This document shows, piece by piece, positions 1 to 6,948 of a stretch of 9,039 bases of DNA (its first letter is position 1; every line of letters begins with the position of its first letter). This DNA comes from Cellvibrionaceae bacterium. Lineage in GTDB: Bacteria > Pseudomonadota > Gammaproteobacteria > Pseudomonadales > Cellvibrionaceae. A program made the translations under genes and the position numbers. Location of the stretch: contig JAOXRV010000059.1 in NCBI GenBank assembly GCA_025800435.1, positions 1 through 9,039 of the forward strand. Direction: 5' to 3'. A model generated the notes under the pieces. That model was not told the DNA's origin. It saw only the letters and a program-made list of their open reading frames with translations, and did no database searches.

Positions 1-128
1 TGCCCGATCCCTACTACGGCGGCGAGGATGGCTTTGAGCAGGTGTTGGATTTGCTAGAGGCCGCCACCACCGGCCTATTGGCGGATATTTGTCAGCGCCG
101 CGGCTTAACCCAGCCCAGCGGGGCCTGA
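1..128 (+). CDS. Low-molecular-weight protein tyrosine phosphatase, 3' end only
   Basis: Only the last 41 or so codons are inside the window; the reading frame is open from base 3 to a TGA at 126-128. The visible peptide starts PDPYYGGEDGFEQVLDLL. The DPYYGG motif is the aspartate loop of LMW-PTPs, whose Asp acts as general acid in phosphotyrosine hydrolysis. The following amphipathic helix and the short tail ending RRGLTQPSGA fit the family's C-terminus. The catalytic CX5R loop lies at the N-terminus, outside the window. The murB start codon follows two bases after the stop. A ptpA-murB pair is also known from Pseudomonas, which supports the call. The physiological substrate cannot be told from this fragment. 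Confidence 0.85.
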   Translation, partial: PDPYYGGEDGFEQVLDLLEAATTGLLADICQRRGLTQPSGA

Positions 129-130
129 TA

Positions 131-1153
131 ATGCTGCAACAGCAGGTAGCCCTAGACCACCTTAATACCTTGGCCTTGCCCTGTGTGGCCGATTACTACT
201 GGCCGGTGACGAACGCCGCTGAAATTGAAACGGCCCTTGCCTGGTACCGGCAGCAGCAGTTACCGCTGTTGGTGCTCGGCGGTGGCAGCAATGTTATTTT
301 GCCCGCTCACTTCCCCGGCCTGGTGATTCATATGCAAAACCAGGGCTTTGTGGTCGAGGGTGATCAGGTTCGCGCCCAGGCTGGGCAAAACTGGCACCAG
401 TTGGTGGCTGCCTGCTGTCAGCAGGGCCGTTACGGTTTAGAAAACCTGGCCTTAATCCCGGGCAGTGTCGGCGCCGCCCCAATTCAGAATATCGGCGCCT
501 ATGGGGTAGAGCTAAAAGATATTTTTCTCAGTCTTAAGTGCATTCGTATCGACAGTGGCGAGTGGGAAACGTTGAACTTGCAAGACTGTCAGTTCACCTA
601 CCGCGAAAGCGTGTTTAAAAACCCCGCCAGCCCCAGGCGATTAATTAGCGAAGTTAGCCTAAAGCTCAGCCGTGAGCCCAAATTAACATTGGCCTACCCA
701 GGGCTACAGCAACAGCTGGCAGAGCAGGGGCTAGAGCCCGCAGCGGCTAGCCCCCAACAGGTATTTAACGCGGTATGCAGCTTGCGCCAAAGCAAACTGC
801 CCGACCCGGCCGAGTTAGCCAATGTGGGCAGTTTTTTTAAAAACCCGGTGATTGATGCGGCCCAGCATCGAATATTAAAGCAGCGTTACCCCGATTTAGT
901 GAGCTACCCGGCCGGTGCGGATTTTAAACTGGCCGCCGGCTGGCTAATTGATAAGGCCGGCTGGAAGGGCGAGCGCCGTGGCCCGGTTGGGGTGCACAAT
1001 AAACAGGCTTTGGTACTGGTTAACCACGGCGGTGCCAGCAGTGCCCAGTTGATGCAGCTGGCCGGGGCGATTGAGGCGGATATCCGCGAAAAATTTGGGC
1101 TTAGCTTGGAGCGCGAGCCGCGCTTGATCGATGCCGAGGTTGGCCGGGCGTGA
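131..1153 (+). CDS. murB: UDP-N-acetylenolpyruvoylglucosamine reductase MurB
   Basis: Cytoplasmic FAD enzyme that reduces UDP-GlcNAc-enolpyruvate with NADPH to UDP-N-acetylmuramate, the second committed step of peptidoglycan precursor synthesis. The 340-residue protein has the FAD-binding stretch VLGGGSNVI (about 48-56), GLENLALIPGSVGAAPIQNI (102-121), YRES with the substrate-site Arg at 158, GSFFKNP with the catalytic Ser at 234, KLAAGWLID (266-274) and the C-terminal Glu at 329 in EREPRLI. This is a complete type I MurB, close in length to the E. coli enzyme (342). The frame is open further upstream to a TTG at 89, but I chose ATG 131: it fits the family length and lies two bases after the phosphatase stop, typical of coupled genes. 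The Shine-Dalgarno is weak (GCGGGG near 118-123). The stop overlaps the uvrC start by 4 bases. Confidence 0.96.
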   Translation: MLQQQVALDHLNTLALPCVADYYWPVTNAAEIETALAWYRQQQLPLLVLGGGSNVILPAHFPGLVIHMQNQGFVVEGDQVRAQAGQNWHQLVAACCQQGRYGLENLALIPGSVGAAPIQNIGAYGVELKDIFLSLKCIRIDSGEWETLNLQDCQFTYRESVFKNPASPRRLISEVSLKLSREPKLTLAYPGLQQQLAEQGLEPAAASPQQVFNAVCSLRQSKLPDPAELANVGSFFKNPVIDAAQHRILKQRYPDLVSYPAGADFKLAAGWLIDKAGWKGERRGPVGVHNKQALVLVNHGGASSAQLMQLAGAIEADIREKFGLSLEREPRLIDAEVGRA

Positions 1154-3096
1154 GCGAAGACAAGAAAACCCCCAGTAAACAAGAACGCAAAAAAGCCCAG
1201 GCCGAAGCGGCCAGCGCAAAAAAAGTTGCGGCCAGGGTCAATGCCGAGGGCTATGCCCCAGCCCCCGCCGAAGGCTGCCAGTTTGACCACAAAACCTTTT
1301 TAAAGCAGCTGACCCAGCGCCCGGGTATCTACCAAATGTACGATGCCGAGGACCGCATTTTATACGTGGGCAAGGCCAAAAACTTAAAAAACCGGGTGGC
1401 CAGTTATTTTCGTGCCAGCGGCTTAAACAATAAAACCGTAGCGCTGGTGGCGCGCATTGCCCGCATTGATGTAACCATGACCGGCACCGAGGTCGAAGCG
1501 CTGATTCTTGAGCAAAACCTGATTAAATCTCAGCGCCCGCCGTTTAATATCTTGCTGCGCGATGATAAATCTTACCCCTATGTATTTTTATCCGCCCACG
1601 AGGATTACCCACGGGTGGCCATGCACCGGGGCGCTAAGCGTAAAAAGGGCGAGTATTTTGGGCCCTTTCCCAATGTCATGGCGGTTAAAGACAGCCTGAA
1701 CTTTTTGCAAAAAACCTTTCGCGTGCGCCAGTGCGAAGACTCGGTGTTTGCCAACCGCAGCCGGCCCTGTTTGCAATATCAAATAAAGCGCTGCGACGGC
1801 CCCTGCGTGGGTGCCATTAGCGCCGAAGATTACCAGCGCGAAGTGCGCCATACGCGGATGTTTTTACAGGGCCAAAGCGATGAAATTTTAGATGAGCTGG
1901 CCGACCGTATGGAGGCCGCCTCCCAAAATCTGGAGTTTGAAACCGCCGCCCTCTACCGCGACCAGATCAGCGCCCTGCGCAGCTTGCAAAGCCAGCGGGT
2001 GGTGGAATCGGGCAGTGCGGATGTGGATGTAATTGCCCTGGCCCTCGATGGCGGCGGCTGTTGTATCCACCTATTGTATATTCGCCAGGGCCGTATCTTG
2101 GGCAGCAAAAGCTACTACCCCAAAGACAGTTTGGATGGCGGCGAGGCGGGTTTATTGAATGAATTTGTGGCCCAGTACTATTTGGGTAATAAGGGCCGGG
2201 ATATTCCCAAAGAGGTAATCTTAAGCCACCCCCTGGACGACGCCGAGCTATTGAGTAAGGCCATGGCCGAAAGCTTGGGCAAAAAGGTTAAGTTTAGCCA
2301 CAGTGTGCGCAGCAGCCGCCAAAACTGGCTCAATTTAGCCGCCAGTGCGGCGGCGCAAAATTTAAAATCCCACTTGGCGCGCAAACAAAACCTGAGCCAG
2401 CGCTTTGAATTATTGCAAGAGCGCTTGCAGCTGGAGTCTATTCCCAATCGTATTGAATGTTTTGATATCAGCCACAGCAGCGGCGAGTTGACCGTGGCCA
2501 GCTGTGTGGTATTTGGCCAAGACGGGCCGATTAAATCGGACTACCGGCGCTTTAATATTGACGATATAACCGGCGGTGACGATTACGCGGCAATGGAGCA
2601 AGCCCTGAGCCGCCGCTACCAGCGCATTCAGCAAGGGGAGGGGATGCTGCCGGATATTTTGCTGATTGACGGCGGCAAAGGCCAGGTCACCCAGGCTAAA
2701 AATGTGCTGGCCGAGCTTGGGGTGCAAGATGTCATGATTATTGGCGTGGCCAAGGGCAGCACCCGCAAGGCCGGCTTTGAGGTATTGCATATGGCCGCCA
2801 CTGGCCAGGAGTGGGTGCTGGACAGCAGTGCACCGGAGCTGCACCTGATCCAGCAGGTGCGCGACGAGGCCCACCGCTTTGCGGTCACCGGCCACAAGGC
2901 CCGGCGAGATAAACAGCGGCGCACCTCAACCCTTGAGGATATCCCCGGGGTGGGTCCAAAGCGCCGGCGCGAATTATTGCGCCACTTTGGCGGCCGCCAA
3001 CAAGTGCTGGGGGCCAGTGTGGAAGACTTGGCCAAGGTGGATGGCATTAGCCGCAAGTTGGCCGAAGACATCTACGCCGCCATTCACAGCGAATAG
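1150..3096 (+). CDS. uvrC: UvrABC excinuclease subunit C
   Basis: Dual-incision nuclease of nucleotide excision repair; it joins UvrB at a lesion and cuts on both sides. Domains in order over 648 residues: GIY-YIG nuclease (PGIYQMYD 58-65, YVGKAKNLKNR 72-82, metal-binding Glu 121), a Cys-rich stretch (C195, C207, C215, C219), the UVR motif that contacts UvrB (about 243-278), the RNase H-like 3'/5' nuclease domain (ECFDISHSSGE with Asp 439, LLIDGGKGQ with Asp 507, RDEAHRF with His 575) and a C-terminal helix-hairpin-helix pair (about 595-645). The start is GTG 1150, overlapping the murB TGA; no other ATG, GTG or TTG occurs in frame before residue 63. The family core begins only at about QFDHKTFL (44-51), so some 43 Lys/Ala-rich residues precede it, longer than in E. 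coli (610 residues). Confidence 0.97.
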   Translation: MSEDKKTPSKQERKKAQAEAASAKKVAARVNAEGYAPAPAEGCQFDHKTFLKQLTQRPGIYQMYDAEDRILYVGKAKNLKNRVASYFRASGLNNKTVALVARIARIDVTMTGTEVEALILEQNLIKSQRPPFNILLRDDKSYPYVFLSAHEDYPRVAMHRGAKRKKGEYFGPFPNVMAVKDSLNFLQKTFRVRQCEDSVFANRSRPCLQYQIKRCDGPCVGAISAEDYQREVRHTRMFLQGQSDEILDELADRMEAASQNLEFETAALYRDQISALRSLQSQRVVESGSADVDVIALALDGGGCCIHLLYIRQGRILGSKSYYPKDSLDGGEAGLLNEFVAQYYLGNKGRDIPKEVILSHPLDDAELLSKAMAESLGKKVKFSHSVRSSRQNWLNLAASAAAQNLKSHLARKQNLSQRFELLQERLQLESIPNRIECFDISHSSGELTVASCVVFGQDGPIKSDYRRFNIDDITGGDDYAAMEQALSRRYQRIQQGEGMLPDILLIDGGKGQVTQAKNVLAELGVQDVMIIGVAKGSTRKAGFEVLHMAATGQEWVLDSSAPELHLIQQVRDEAHRFAVTGHKARRDKQRRTSTLEDIPGVGPKRRRELLRHFGGRQQVLGASVEDLAKVDGISRKLAEDIYAAIHSE

Positions 3097-3218
3097 GATA
3101 GGACACTCGCTGGTCTTTAAGGGCCGAATCGGGTAGGCTGCTAAACTTCGGTCTTTTAGTTAATAACTGGCCCTAAACTGTTGATTTATTAAGCGAAAGG
3201 CCAAAACCAGAACACGCC

Positions 3219-3767
3219 ATGACCCTAGCCAACCAATTGACCCTGCTGCGCGTTGCCCTGATTCCGGTGATGGTGTTGGTATTTTTTCTGCCCTTTCCCT
3301 GGAGCTACCCGGTAGCGGCTATTATCTTCGCCCTGGCCGGTATTACCGACTACTTCGACGGCTATGTGGCCCGCCGCTACAACCAGCACACCGCCTTTGG
3401 GGCGTTTTTAGACCCGGTGGCCGATAAGCTGATGGTGGCGGTGGCGCTGGTGTTATTGGTGCAGGCCCACGCCAGCATTTGGCTGACCATACCTGCAATT
3501 GTAATTATTGGCCGCGAGATTGTGATCTCGGCCCTGCGCGAGTGGATGGCCGAAATGGGCGACCGCACCAGTGTGGCGGTATCGTTTATTGGCAAGGTTA
3601 AAACCGCCGCCCAAATGGGCTCCATCACCGCCTTGCTGGCCTTCCCTGCTGACGCAGATGTCTGGGTGGTCGATGGCGGTTATATCTCCCTCTATATTGC
3701 CGCCGGCCTCACCCTCTACTCCATGGTTATCTACCTGCGCGCCGCCTGGCCCTCCCTGCGCCCTTAA
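3219..3767 (+). CDS. pgsA: CDP-diacylglycerol-glycerol-3-phosphate 3-phosphatidyltransferase
   Basis: Inner-membrane enzyme that moves a phosphatidyl group from CDP-diacylglycerol to glycerol-3-phosphate, giving phosphatidylglycerophosphate, the precursor of phosphatidylglycerol and cardiolipin. It has 182 residues, the same length as E. coli PgsA. The CDP-alcohol phosphotransferase signature D-x2-DG-x2-AR-x8-G-x3-D-x3-D is complete: D44, D47, G48, A51, R52, G61, D65, D69. Four or more hydrophobic segments are visible (about 12-27, 30-43, 70-83, 88-100 and 155-173). The conserved GREIVISALREWMAE (98-112) and SFIGKVKTAAQM (122-133) are typical. ATG 3219 aligns with the family start; there is no strong Shine-Dalgarno near it. 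It follows uvrC as in E. coli and Pseudomonas, but after 122 bp of non-coding DNA, so it may be read from the operon or a weak promoter of its own. Confidence 0.96.
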   Translation: MTLANQLTLLRVALIPVMVLVFFLPFPWSYPVAAIIFALAGITDYFDGYVARRYNQHTAFGAFLDPVADKLMVAVALVLLVQAHASIWLTIPAIVIIGREIVISALREWMAEMGDRTSVAVSFIGKVKTAAQMGSITALLAFPADADVWVVDGGYISLYIAAGLTLYSMVIYLRAAWPSLRP

Positions 3768-3778
3768 GCTTTAGGGCG
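3759..3778. terminator. Hairpin over the convergent stop codons of pgsA and the RES remnant
   Basis: CGCCCT (3759-3764) and AGGGCG (3773-3778) form a perfect 6-bp stem around the 8-base loop TAAGCTTT. The loop region holds the pgsA stop (TAA 3765-3767), and the minus-strand stop of the RES remnant (3771-3773) overlaps it. The position between two convergent genes suggests a bidirectional terminator or attenuator. Neither side has a T-run, so a classical intrinsic terminator is not shown. Confidence 0.35.
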
Positions 3779-3983
3779 ATAAACTCGGGTGTGGTATCAC
3801 CCCATCTCGCTCAAACCCCTCGCGAACAAACCCATACGCCGCACCGCCGTGGTGGCCAAACCAACAGCGCTCGCGCTCAAAGCAAATATTCCAGTGTTGT
3901 TGCTCGGCCGGCTGCGGGCTGGCAAAGGCGCTGGGGTTCAGCGCCGCCACATTGTGTTTGCCGCTGAGCCGGCCACTGGTGCG
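3771..3983 (-). pseudogene. RES-domain protein, C-terminal remnant (start and middle missing)
   Basis: Open minus-strand frame ending in TAA (3771-3773) that begins to look protein-like just after the receptor stop at 3985. It reads RTSGRLSGKHNVAALNPSAF, then ASPQPAEQQHWNICFERERC and a tail ending HPSLSP, about 70 residues in all. From memory of the family, RES proteins carry an S-A-R...NVALF.P.AF...QW.CET-type ending; here SGR, NVAALNPSAFA and QQHWNICFE follow that order. The matching N-terminal part lies on the same strand at 6215-6490, on the other side of the receptor gene. No start codon or ribosome site is expected here, so it is a remnant and not a working gene. The alternative is an unrelated short hypothetical gene starting at the GTG at 3950. 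The frame call is firmer than the family call. Confidence 0.6.
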
Positions 3984-3984
3984 C

Positions 3985-6120
3985 TTATAAGTTGTGTACC
4001 AATTGCACCACGATTTCGCGGGGGGCACCGGGGAAGTGTCCGCTACGTTCCAAAAAGCCGCTGACCGCGTATTCTTTATCAAACAGATTATGCACATTTA
4101 CTTTTAGCAGGGTGTCTTGCCACTGGGTTTGCCAGCTCATATCAAATACGGTGTAAGGCTGCACACGCTGTCCATTAAAACTAAATTGTTCACTGACATA
4201 ATCCACTCCAAACGCAAACGCCGAATTAATGCTGTCAATATCGAAACGGGTCCATAAACCGGCTTGATGCTCAGGCGCGTTCGCAAAGCGGCTGCCGTCG
4301 CCAAAGGTGTTGCGCAAAGAATCTCCGGCAACCCCTTTAACCACACGGGTATCGTTATAGGCGTAGTTAGCGGTAATGGTCCAACTGCGGCTTAAATCGC
4401 CGACTAGGGTCAACTCCAGGCCCTGCGCCTCAACTTCGCCAATATTGATCAGTGAAGGAATGCCATCACCGGGGATATCGGCTGTATCGCTGGGGTTTTG
4501 TTGTACGACATTCTGCTTGTCAATTTGATACAGGGCCGCAGTTGTCATAATGCGGCCGTCGAGCCATTCGCTTTTAACACCTAGCTCAATCTGCTTGCCA
4601 GTTTCAGGCTCAAGTGGCCGCTCATCGGCCACCTCGGCCTGGGCCCCAACGGTAGCTGGGTTAAAACTCTCCGAGTAATTTAAATAAACGGTTGCCGATG
4701 CCAACGGCTGGTACAGTAGGGCTATCCGCGGTGTCACGCTACTGTCATCAAAGCTGTAGCCCGAGGCCTTGTCGGTATTATCGAAACTGTCATAACGTAA
4801 GCCCGCCATCAGCGACCACTGGGGGTTAAACTGCCAAAAATCTTGCAGGTACACGCCCCAGCGCCTGGCCTTGGCACCATCGCGATTTAAATCTCTGAGC
4901 TTGTATTGGCTGGGGTCAGTGAGCCCATAGTCTAAATTAAAGATATTTAGGTCGCGCACACCGTCTTTGGCGTAGCGTGCGCGTAAATAATTATACTCTG
5001 TATCGACATCGTGAAAATCCACTCCGAACAATAACTGGTGCTGGTCCGCGCGGCCATCCAGACTCAGCACAAAATCGCTGGTGAAGCTAGTTTCGGTATT
5101 GGCGCGGTATTGGTCGCGGTATTCTCGCCGAATCACCTGATCGGCGGCATTGGCCACCCCGTCGCCATTAACATCTACCCAGCCGCGCGGCTCGTGGTAT
5201 TTTTGATAGCGCTCATTATCCAGATAACGCAGGGTTGTGGTATTGCGCAGCTGTTCGTTAAATTGATGTTCGACACCCAGCTGCACCACCCAGGCCTCTA
5301 AATCTTGAAAGTCTGAGGCTTCGTTGGTGTTATAGGCCGGGTCAACTAAAAACTGACCGTCATCGTCCACCGGCACGCCACGAAAACGATTGCCGCCAAG
5401 GTCTTGGTTAATATAATCCACCGTGGCGGTTACGCTGCTGTGCTCACCGAGATTAAACAACAAGCCCCCGGCCAACTCTAAGTTCATTTCATCGGCGTTG
5501 TGGCGGAAGCTGTCAGCCTCTTCATAAAAGGCACCGATGCGGTAGGCAAGGCGGTCACTAAGGCCACCGCTGGCCTCCACTGAGCCACCTAGGGTGTCGT
5601 GGCTGCCAGTGCTCAAGGCCAGCTCCAGCGCCTCATCAAAGCTCGGCTTTTTGGTAACATAATTAATCATGCCGCCGGGTTCACCGCCGCCATATAGAGC
5701 TGACGCCGGGCCCTTAAGCACCTCTACTCGCTCAACATTAAACAATTGGGGAACACTAAAACCGGAATACGGATCGCCGCGAACGCCGTCGTAAAACACG
5801 TTGGCTGAGTCGCGAAAACCGCGAAAGGTTACGCCGGAGTAACTGAACTCACTAACCCCGGCAATCGAGCGATATAAATCGGTAATATCCCGTGCGGCCT
5901 GGTCATCGATTAATTGGGCTGACAGCACCTGCGCCGATTGGGGCAGCTGCAGCTGCGAGAGCTCGATTTTTGAACCGATACTGGTTTGCTTTTGTAGGTA
6001 GAACTGCTGGGCGCGGCCGTACACCACTACTTCTTCAATTTCCGTGGATAGGGCGACGGGGCTAAACAGATTGAGGGCGGCGGCGCTTAGGGACAAAACG
6101 GTTGGGGTGGTAAATTGCAT
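3985..6120 (-). CDS. TonB-dependent siderophore receptor
   Basis: Outer-membrane gated barrel that imports a ferric siderophore with energy from TonB-ExbB-ExbD; the siderophore cannot be named from sequence. The protein has 711 residues. A signal-like hydrophobic segment (about 7-25, likely cut near ALS/TEIEE) is followed by a TonB-box-like EEVVVYG (29-35). The plug (about 45-158) carries VTFRGFRDSANVFYDGVRGD (97-116), VERVEVLKGPASALYGGGEP (129-148) and GGMINYVTKKP (149-159). Barrel strands follow, with SESFNPAT (483-490), EPETGKQIELGVKSEWLDGR (504-523) and the last motif NVHNLFDKEYAVSGF (675-689). The frame is open to a TTG at 6183, but ATG 6120 is preferred: GGAGAG lies 3 bases upstream (6124-6129) and the signal peptide starts there. 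Oddities are no Lys/Arg before the hydrophobic core, a terminal Leu where an aromatic is usual, and RES fragments on both sides. It has its own Fur-type promoter. Confidence 0.95.
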   Translation of the reverse strand: MQFTTPTVLSLSAAALNLFSPVALSTEIEEVVVYGRAQQFYLQKQTSIGSKIELSQLQLPQSAQVLSAQLIDDQAARDITDLYRSIAGVSEFSYSGVTFRGFRDSANVFYDGVRGDPYSGFSVPQLFNVERVEVLKGPASALYGGGEPGGMINYVTKKPSFDEALELALSTGSHDTLGGSVEASGGLSDRLAYRIGAFYEEADSFRHNADEMNLELAGGLLFNLGEHSSVTATVDYINQDLGGNRFRGVPVDDDGQFLVDPAYNTNEASDFQDLEAWVVQLGVEHQFNEQLRNTTTLRYLDNERYQKYHEPRGWVDVNGDGVANAADQVIRREYRDQYRANTETSFTSDFVLSLDGRADQHQLLFGVDFHDVDTEYNYLRARYAKDGVRDLNIFNLDYGLTDPSQYKLRDLNRDGAKARRWGVYLQDFWQFNPQWSLMAGLRYDSFDNTDKASGYSFDDSSVTPRIALLYQPLASATVYLNYSESFNPATVGAQAEVADERPLEPETGKQIELGVKSEWLDGRIMTTAALYQIDKQNVVQQNPSDTADIPGDGIPSLINIGEVEAQGLELTLVGDLSRSWTITANYAYNDTRVVKGVAGDSLRNTFGDGSRFANAPEHQAGLWTRFDIDSINSAFAFGVDYVSEQFSFNGQRVQPYTVFDMSWQTQWQDTLLKVNVHNLFDKEYAVSGFLERSGHFPGAPREIVVQLVHNL

Positions 6121-6123
6121 ATT

Positions 6124-6129
6124 CTCTCC
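6124..6129 (-). promoter_or_regulatory. Ribosome binding site of the siderophore receptor
   Basis: On the minus strand GGAGAG sits three bases before ATG 6120 (GGAG core five bases before). It is the strongest Shine-Dalgarno in the window and decides the start against the upstream in-frame TTG at 6183, which would also lie inside the promoter's Fur box. Confidence 0.8.
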
Positions 6130-6175
6130 AGCTGGGTACGACAAGTCGGCGGTATAACACCGCGTAAAACGAAAT

Positions 6176-6194
6176 TGTAGCAATTATCATTATC
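6176..6194 (-). promoter_or_regulatory. Fur box of the siderophore receptor
   Basis: The minus strand reads GATAATGATAATTGCTACA. The first 12 bases match the 19-bp Fur consensus GATAATGATAATCATTATC exactly, and about 14 of 19 match overall; the third, inverted hexamer is weak. It covers the -10 element, so Fur with Fe2+ would block RNA polymerase when iron is plentiful. Iron-repressed expression is inferred from the family's usual control and this overlap. Confidence 0.82.
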
Positions 6195-6211
6195 ATAGCT
6201 TTAAAGTTCAA
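6183..6211 (-). promoter_or_regulatory. Sigma-70-type promoter of the siderophore receptor
   Basis: On the minus strand the -35 TTGAAC (6211-6206) and the -10 GATAAT (6188-6183) are separated by 17 bases. The start of transcription would fall near 6176, leaving an untranslated leader of roughly 55 bases before ATG 6120. The -10 is one of the two GATAAT units of the Fur box. Confidence 0.7.
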
Positions 6212-6214
6212 GAC

Positions 6215-6490
6215 TTAGCGCTGTTCTGCCTTATTATTTTCAACAGATACCCTGGGTTTCGCGGTCACCGCCGACTCGGCAAAGGCCGTGGCCAGCTCCT
6301 GGGAGGCGTAAAAAATACCCCGCTCTAAGGTGGAGCCAAAGCGTGAGCCATAGGCCAGGGGCGGGTAGCGAAAGGGGGTGGACAGTAGGTAAGAGAGCCC
6401 CTGGCAGTCACGGGGAATGGGGGGCTTGGTTTGTTCTAATAGCGCTTCCAGGCGGTTTTGTTCGGCGGCATTGTCGGTAATGCTGCTGTA
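6215..6490 (-). pseudogene. RES-domain (NAD+-degrading toxin family) protein, N-terminal remnant
   Basis: Open minus-strand frame of 91 codons between the TAA of the VF530 gene (6491-6493) and a TAA at 6215-6217, with no start codon at its head. It reads YSSITDNAAEQNRLEALL, then TKPPIPRDCQG, LSYLLSTPFRYPPLAYGSRF and LERGIFYASQELATAFAESA. This is the N-terminal half of a RES domain (toxin partner of Xre/MbcA-type antitoxins that consumes NAD+), including the conserved Arg of GSRF and the Glu of FAES. After AESA (about 6269) the similarity stops, where AE.AYYR normally continues. Roughly the first 15-25 residues and everything beyond this point are missing; the C-terminal part is found at 3771-3983. 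No DUF2384/Xre antitoxin gene is present. It is most likely inactive. The receptor promoter begins about 60 bases past the break. Confidence 0.82.
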
Positions 6491-6790
6491 TTAAGATTTA
6501 GGCCAGATACTGCCAGGGGTTTTGGGCTTGGGCTTGGGCTTGAGCTGGCGCTGGCCGCCGGGGCGGGGCAGGCCTTTGTGGGTGTATAGATAGTACTCTT
6601 CAACCTTGGTTCTGGCCCAGGGGGTGCGGCGCAAGAATTTAAGGCTGCTTTTAATTGATGGGTCGCTTTTAAAACAGTTGATATTGATGGCCCGGGCCAA
6701 GCTGGCCCAGCCGTGCTGATCCACCAGCTCGGTTAATAGGGCCTCTAGCTTAATACCGTGCAGGGGGTTATTGGGCTGGTCTTGGCTCAC
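6491..6790 (-). CDS. VF530-family (DUF2132) small DNA-binding protein
   Basis: 99-residue protein. Residues about 6-68 show the VF530/DUF2132 family pattern: PNNPLHGIKLEALLTELVDQ, HGWASLARAININCF, then KSDPSIKSSLKFLRRTPWAR and KVEEYYL. The family is named after a Vibrio fischeri protein reported to bind DNA; its cellular role is not well defined and I infer no more. After the domain comes a basic tail with KPKPKPK, encoded by a tandem hexamer repeat, ending in GSIWPKS, longer than the usual family end. I chose GTG 6790 because the family starts right before PNNPLHG and AAGG lies about 10 bases upstream; the frame continues to an ATG at 6937, but that stretch has no family similarity. It is divergent from the helicase gene. 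Its stop codon is immediately followed, in the same frame, by the RES remnant. Confidence 0.88.
   Translation of the reverse strand: MSQDQPNNPLHGIKLEALLTELVDQHGWASLARAININCFKSDPSIKSSLKFLRRTPWARTKVEEYYLYTHKGLPRPGGQRQLKPKPKPKTPGSIWPKS
6522..6545. repeat. Hexamer tandem repeat TTGGGC in the VF530 gene tail
   Basis: Three perfect TTGGGC units and a fourth with one change (TTGAGC) run head to tail. On the minus strand they encode the Lys-Pro repeat of the protein tail. Units of six bases change length without shifting frame. Confidence 0.8.
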
Positions 6791-6948
6791 CGTGTATTGC
6801 CTTGTTGCTGTAAAAGGCCCAGAGCCTAGCGCCTGGGGCCGGTGCTGGCAAGGGCGCCGCTCGCTATCGCTGGGGCAATCCAGTAAGATGCGCGCTTCTT
6901 TGCCGGGCTTATACCGGCACCCGGCGCACGCCCCCATTTGAGTTGTCT
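6791..6948. promoter_or_regulatory. Divergent intergenic region between the VF530 and helicase genes
   Basis: The 158 bp must hold the starts of transcription of both divergent genes. Toward VF530 there is a possible -35 TTGCCA with a 17-base spacer and poor -10 TAGGCT. Toward the helicase TAAGAT (near 6885) could serve as -10, without a good -35. GCCGGG (6902-6907) and CCCGGC (6920-6925) form a 6-bp hairpin in the helicase leader. No operator is recognised. Confidence 0.3.

Noticed and set aside
904..1290. Minus-strand frame of 128 codons across the murB-uvrC junction
   Set aside because: Antisense to two well-supported genes with complete motifs; composition is that of a GC-rich shadow.
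2410..2895. Minus-strand frame of 161 codons inside uvrC
   Set aside because: It is antisense to the nuclease domain of uvrC, which has all catalytic motifs. No family features.
3097..3218. Promoter for pgsA in the gap after uvrC
   Set aside because: TAAACT (3174-3179) could be a -10, but no reasonable -35 stands before it, so I do not list it.
3789..4064. Plus-strand reading frame of 91 codons
   Set aside because: It lies opposite the RES remnant and the receptor end, with no ribosome site or family similarity.
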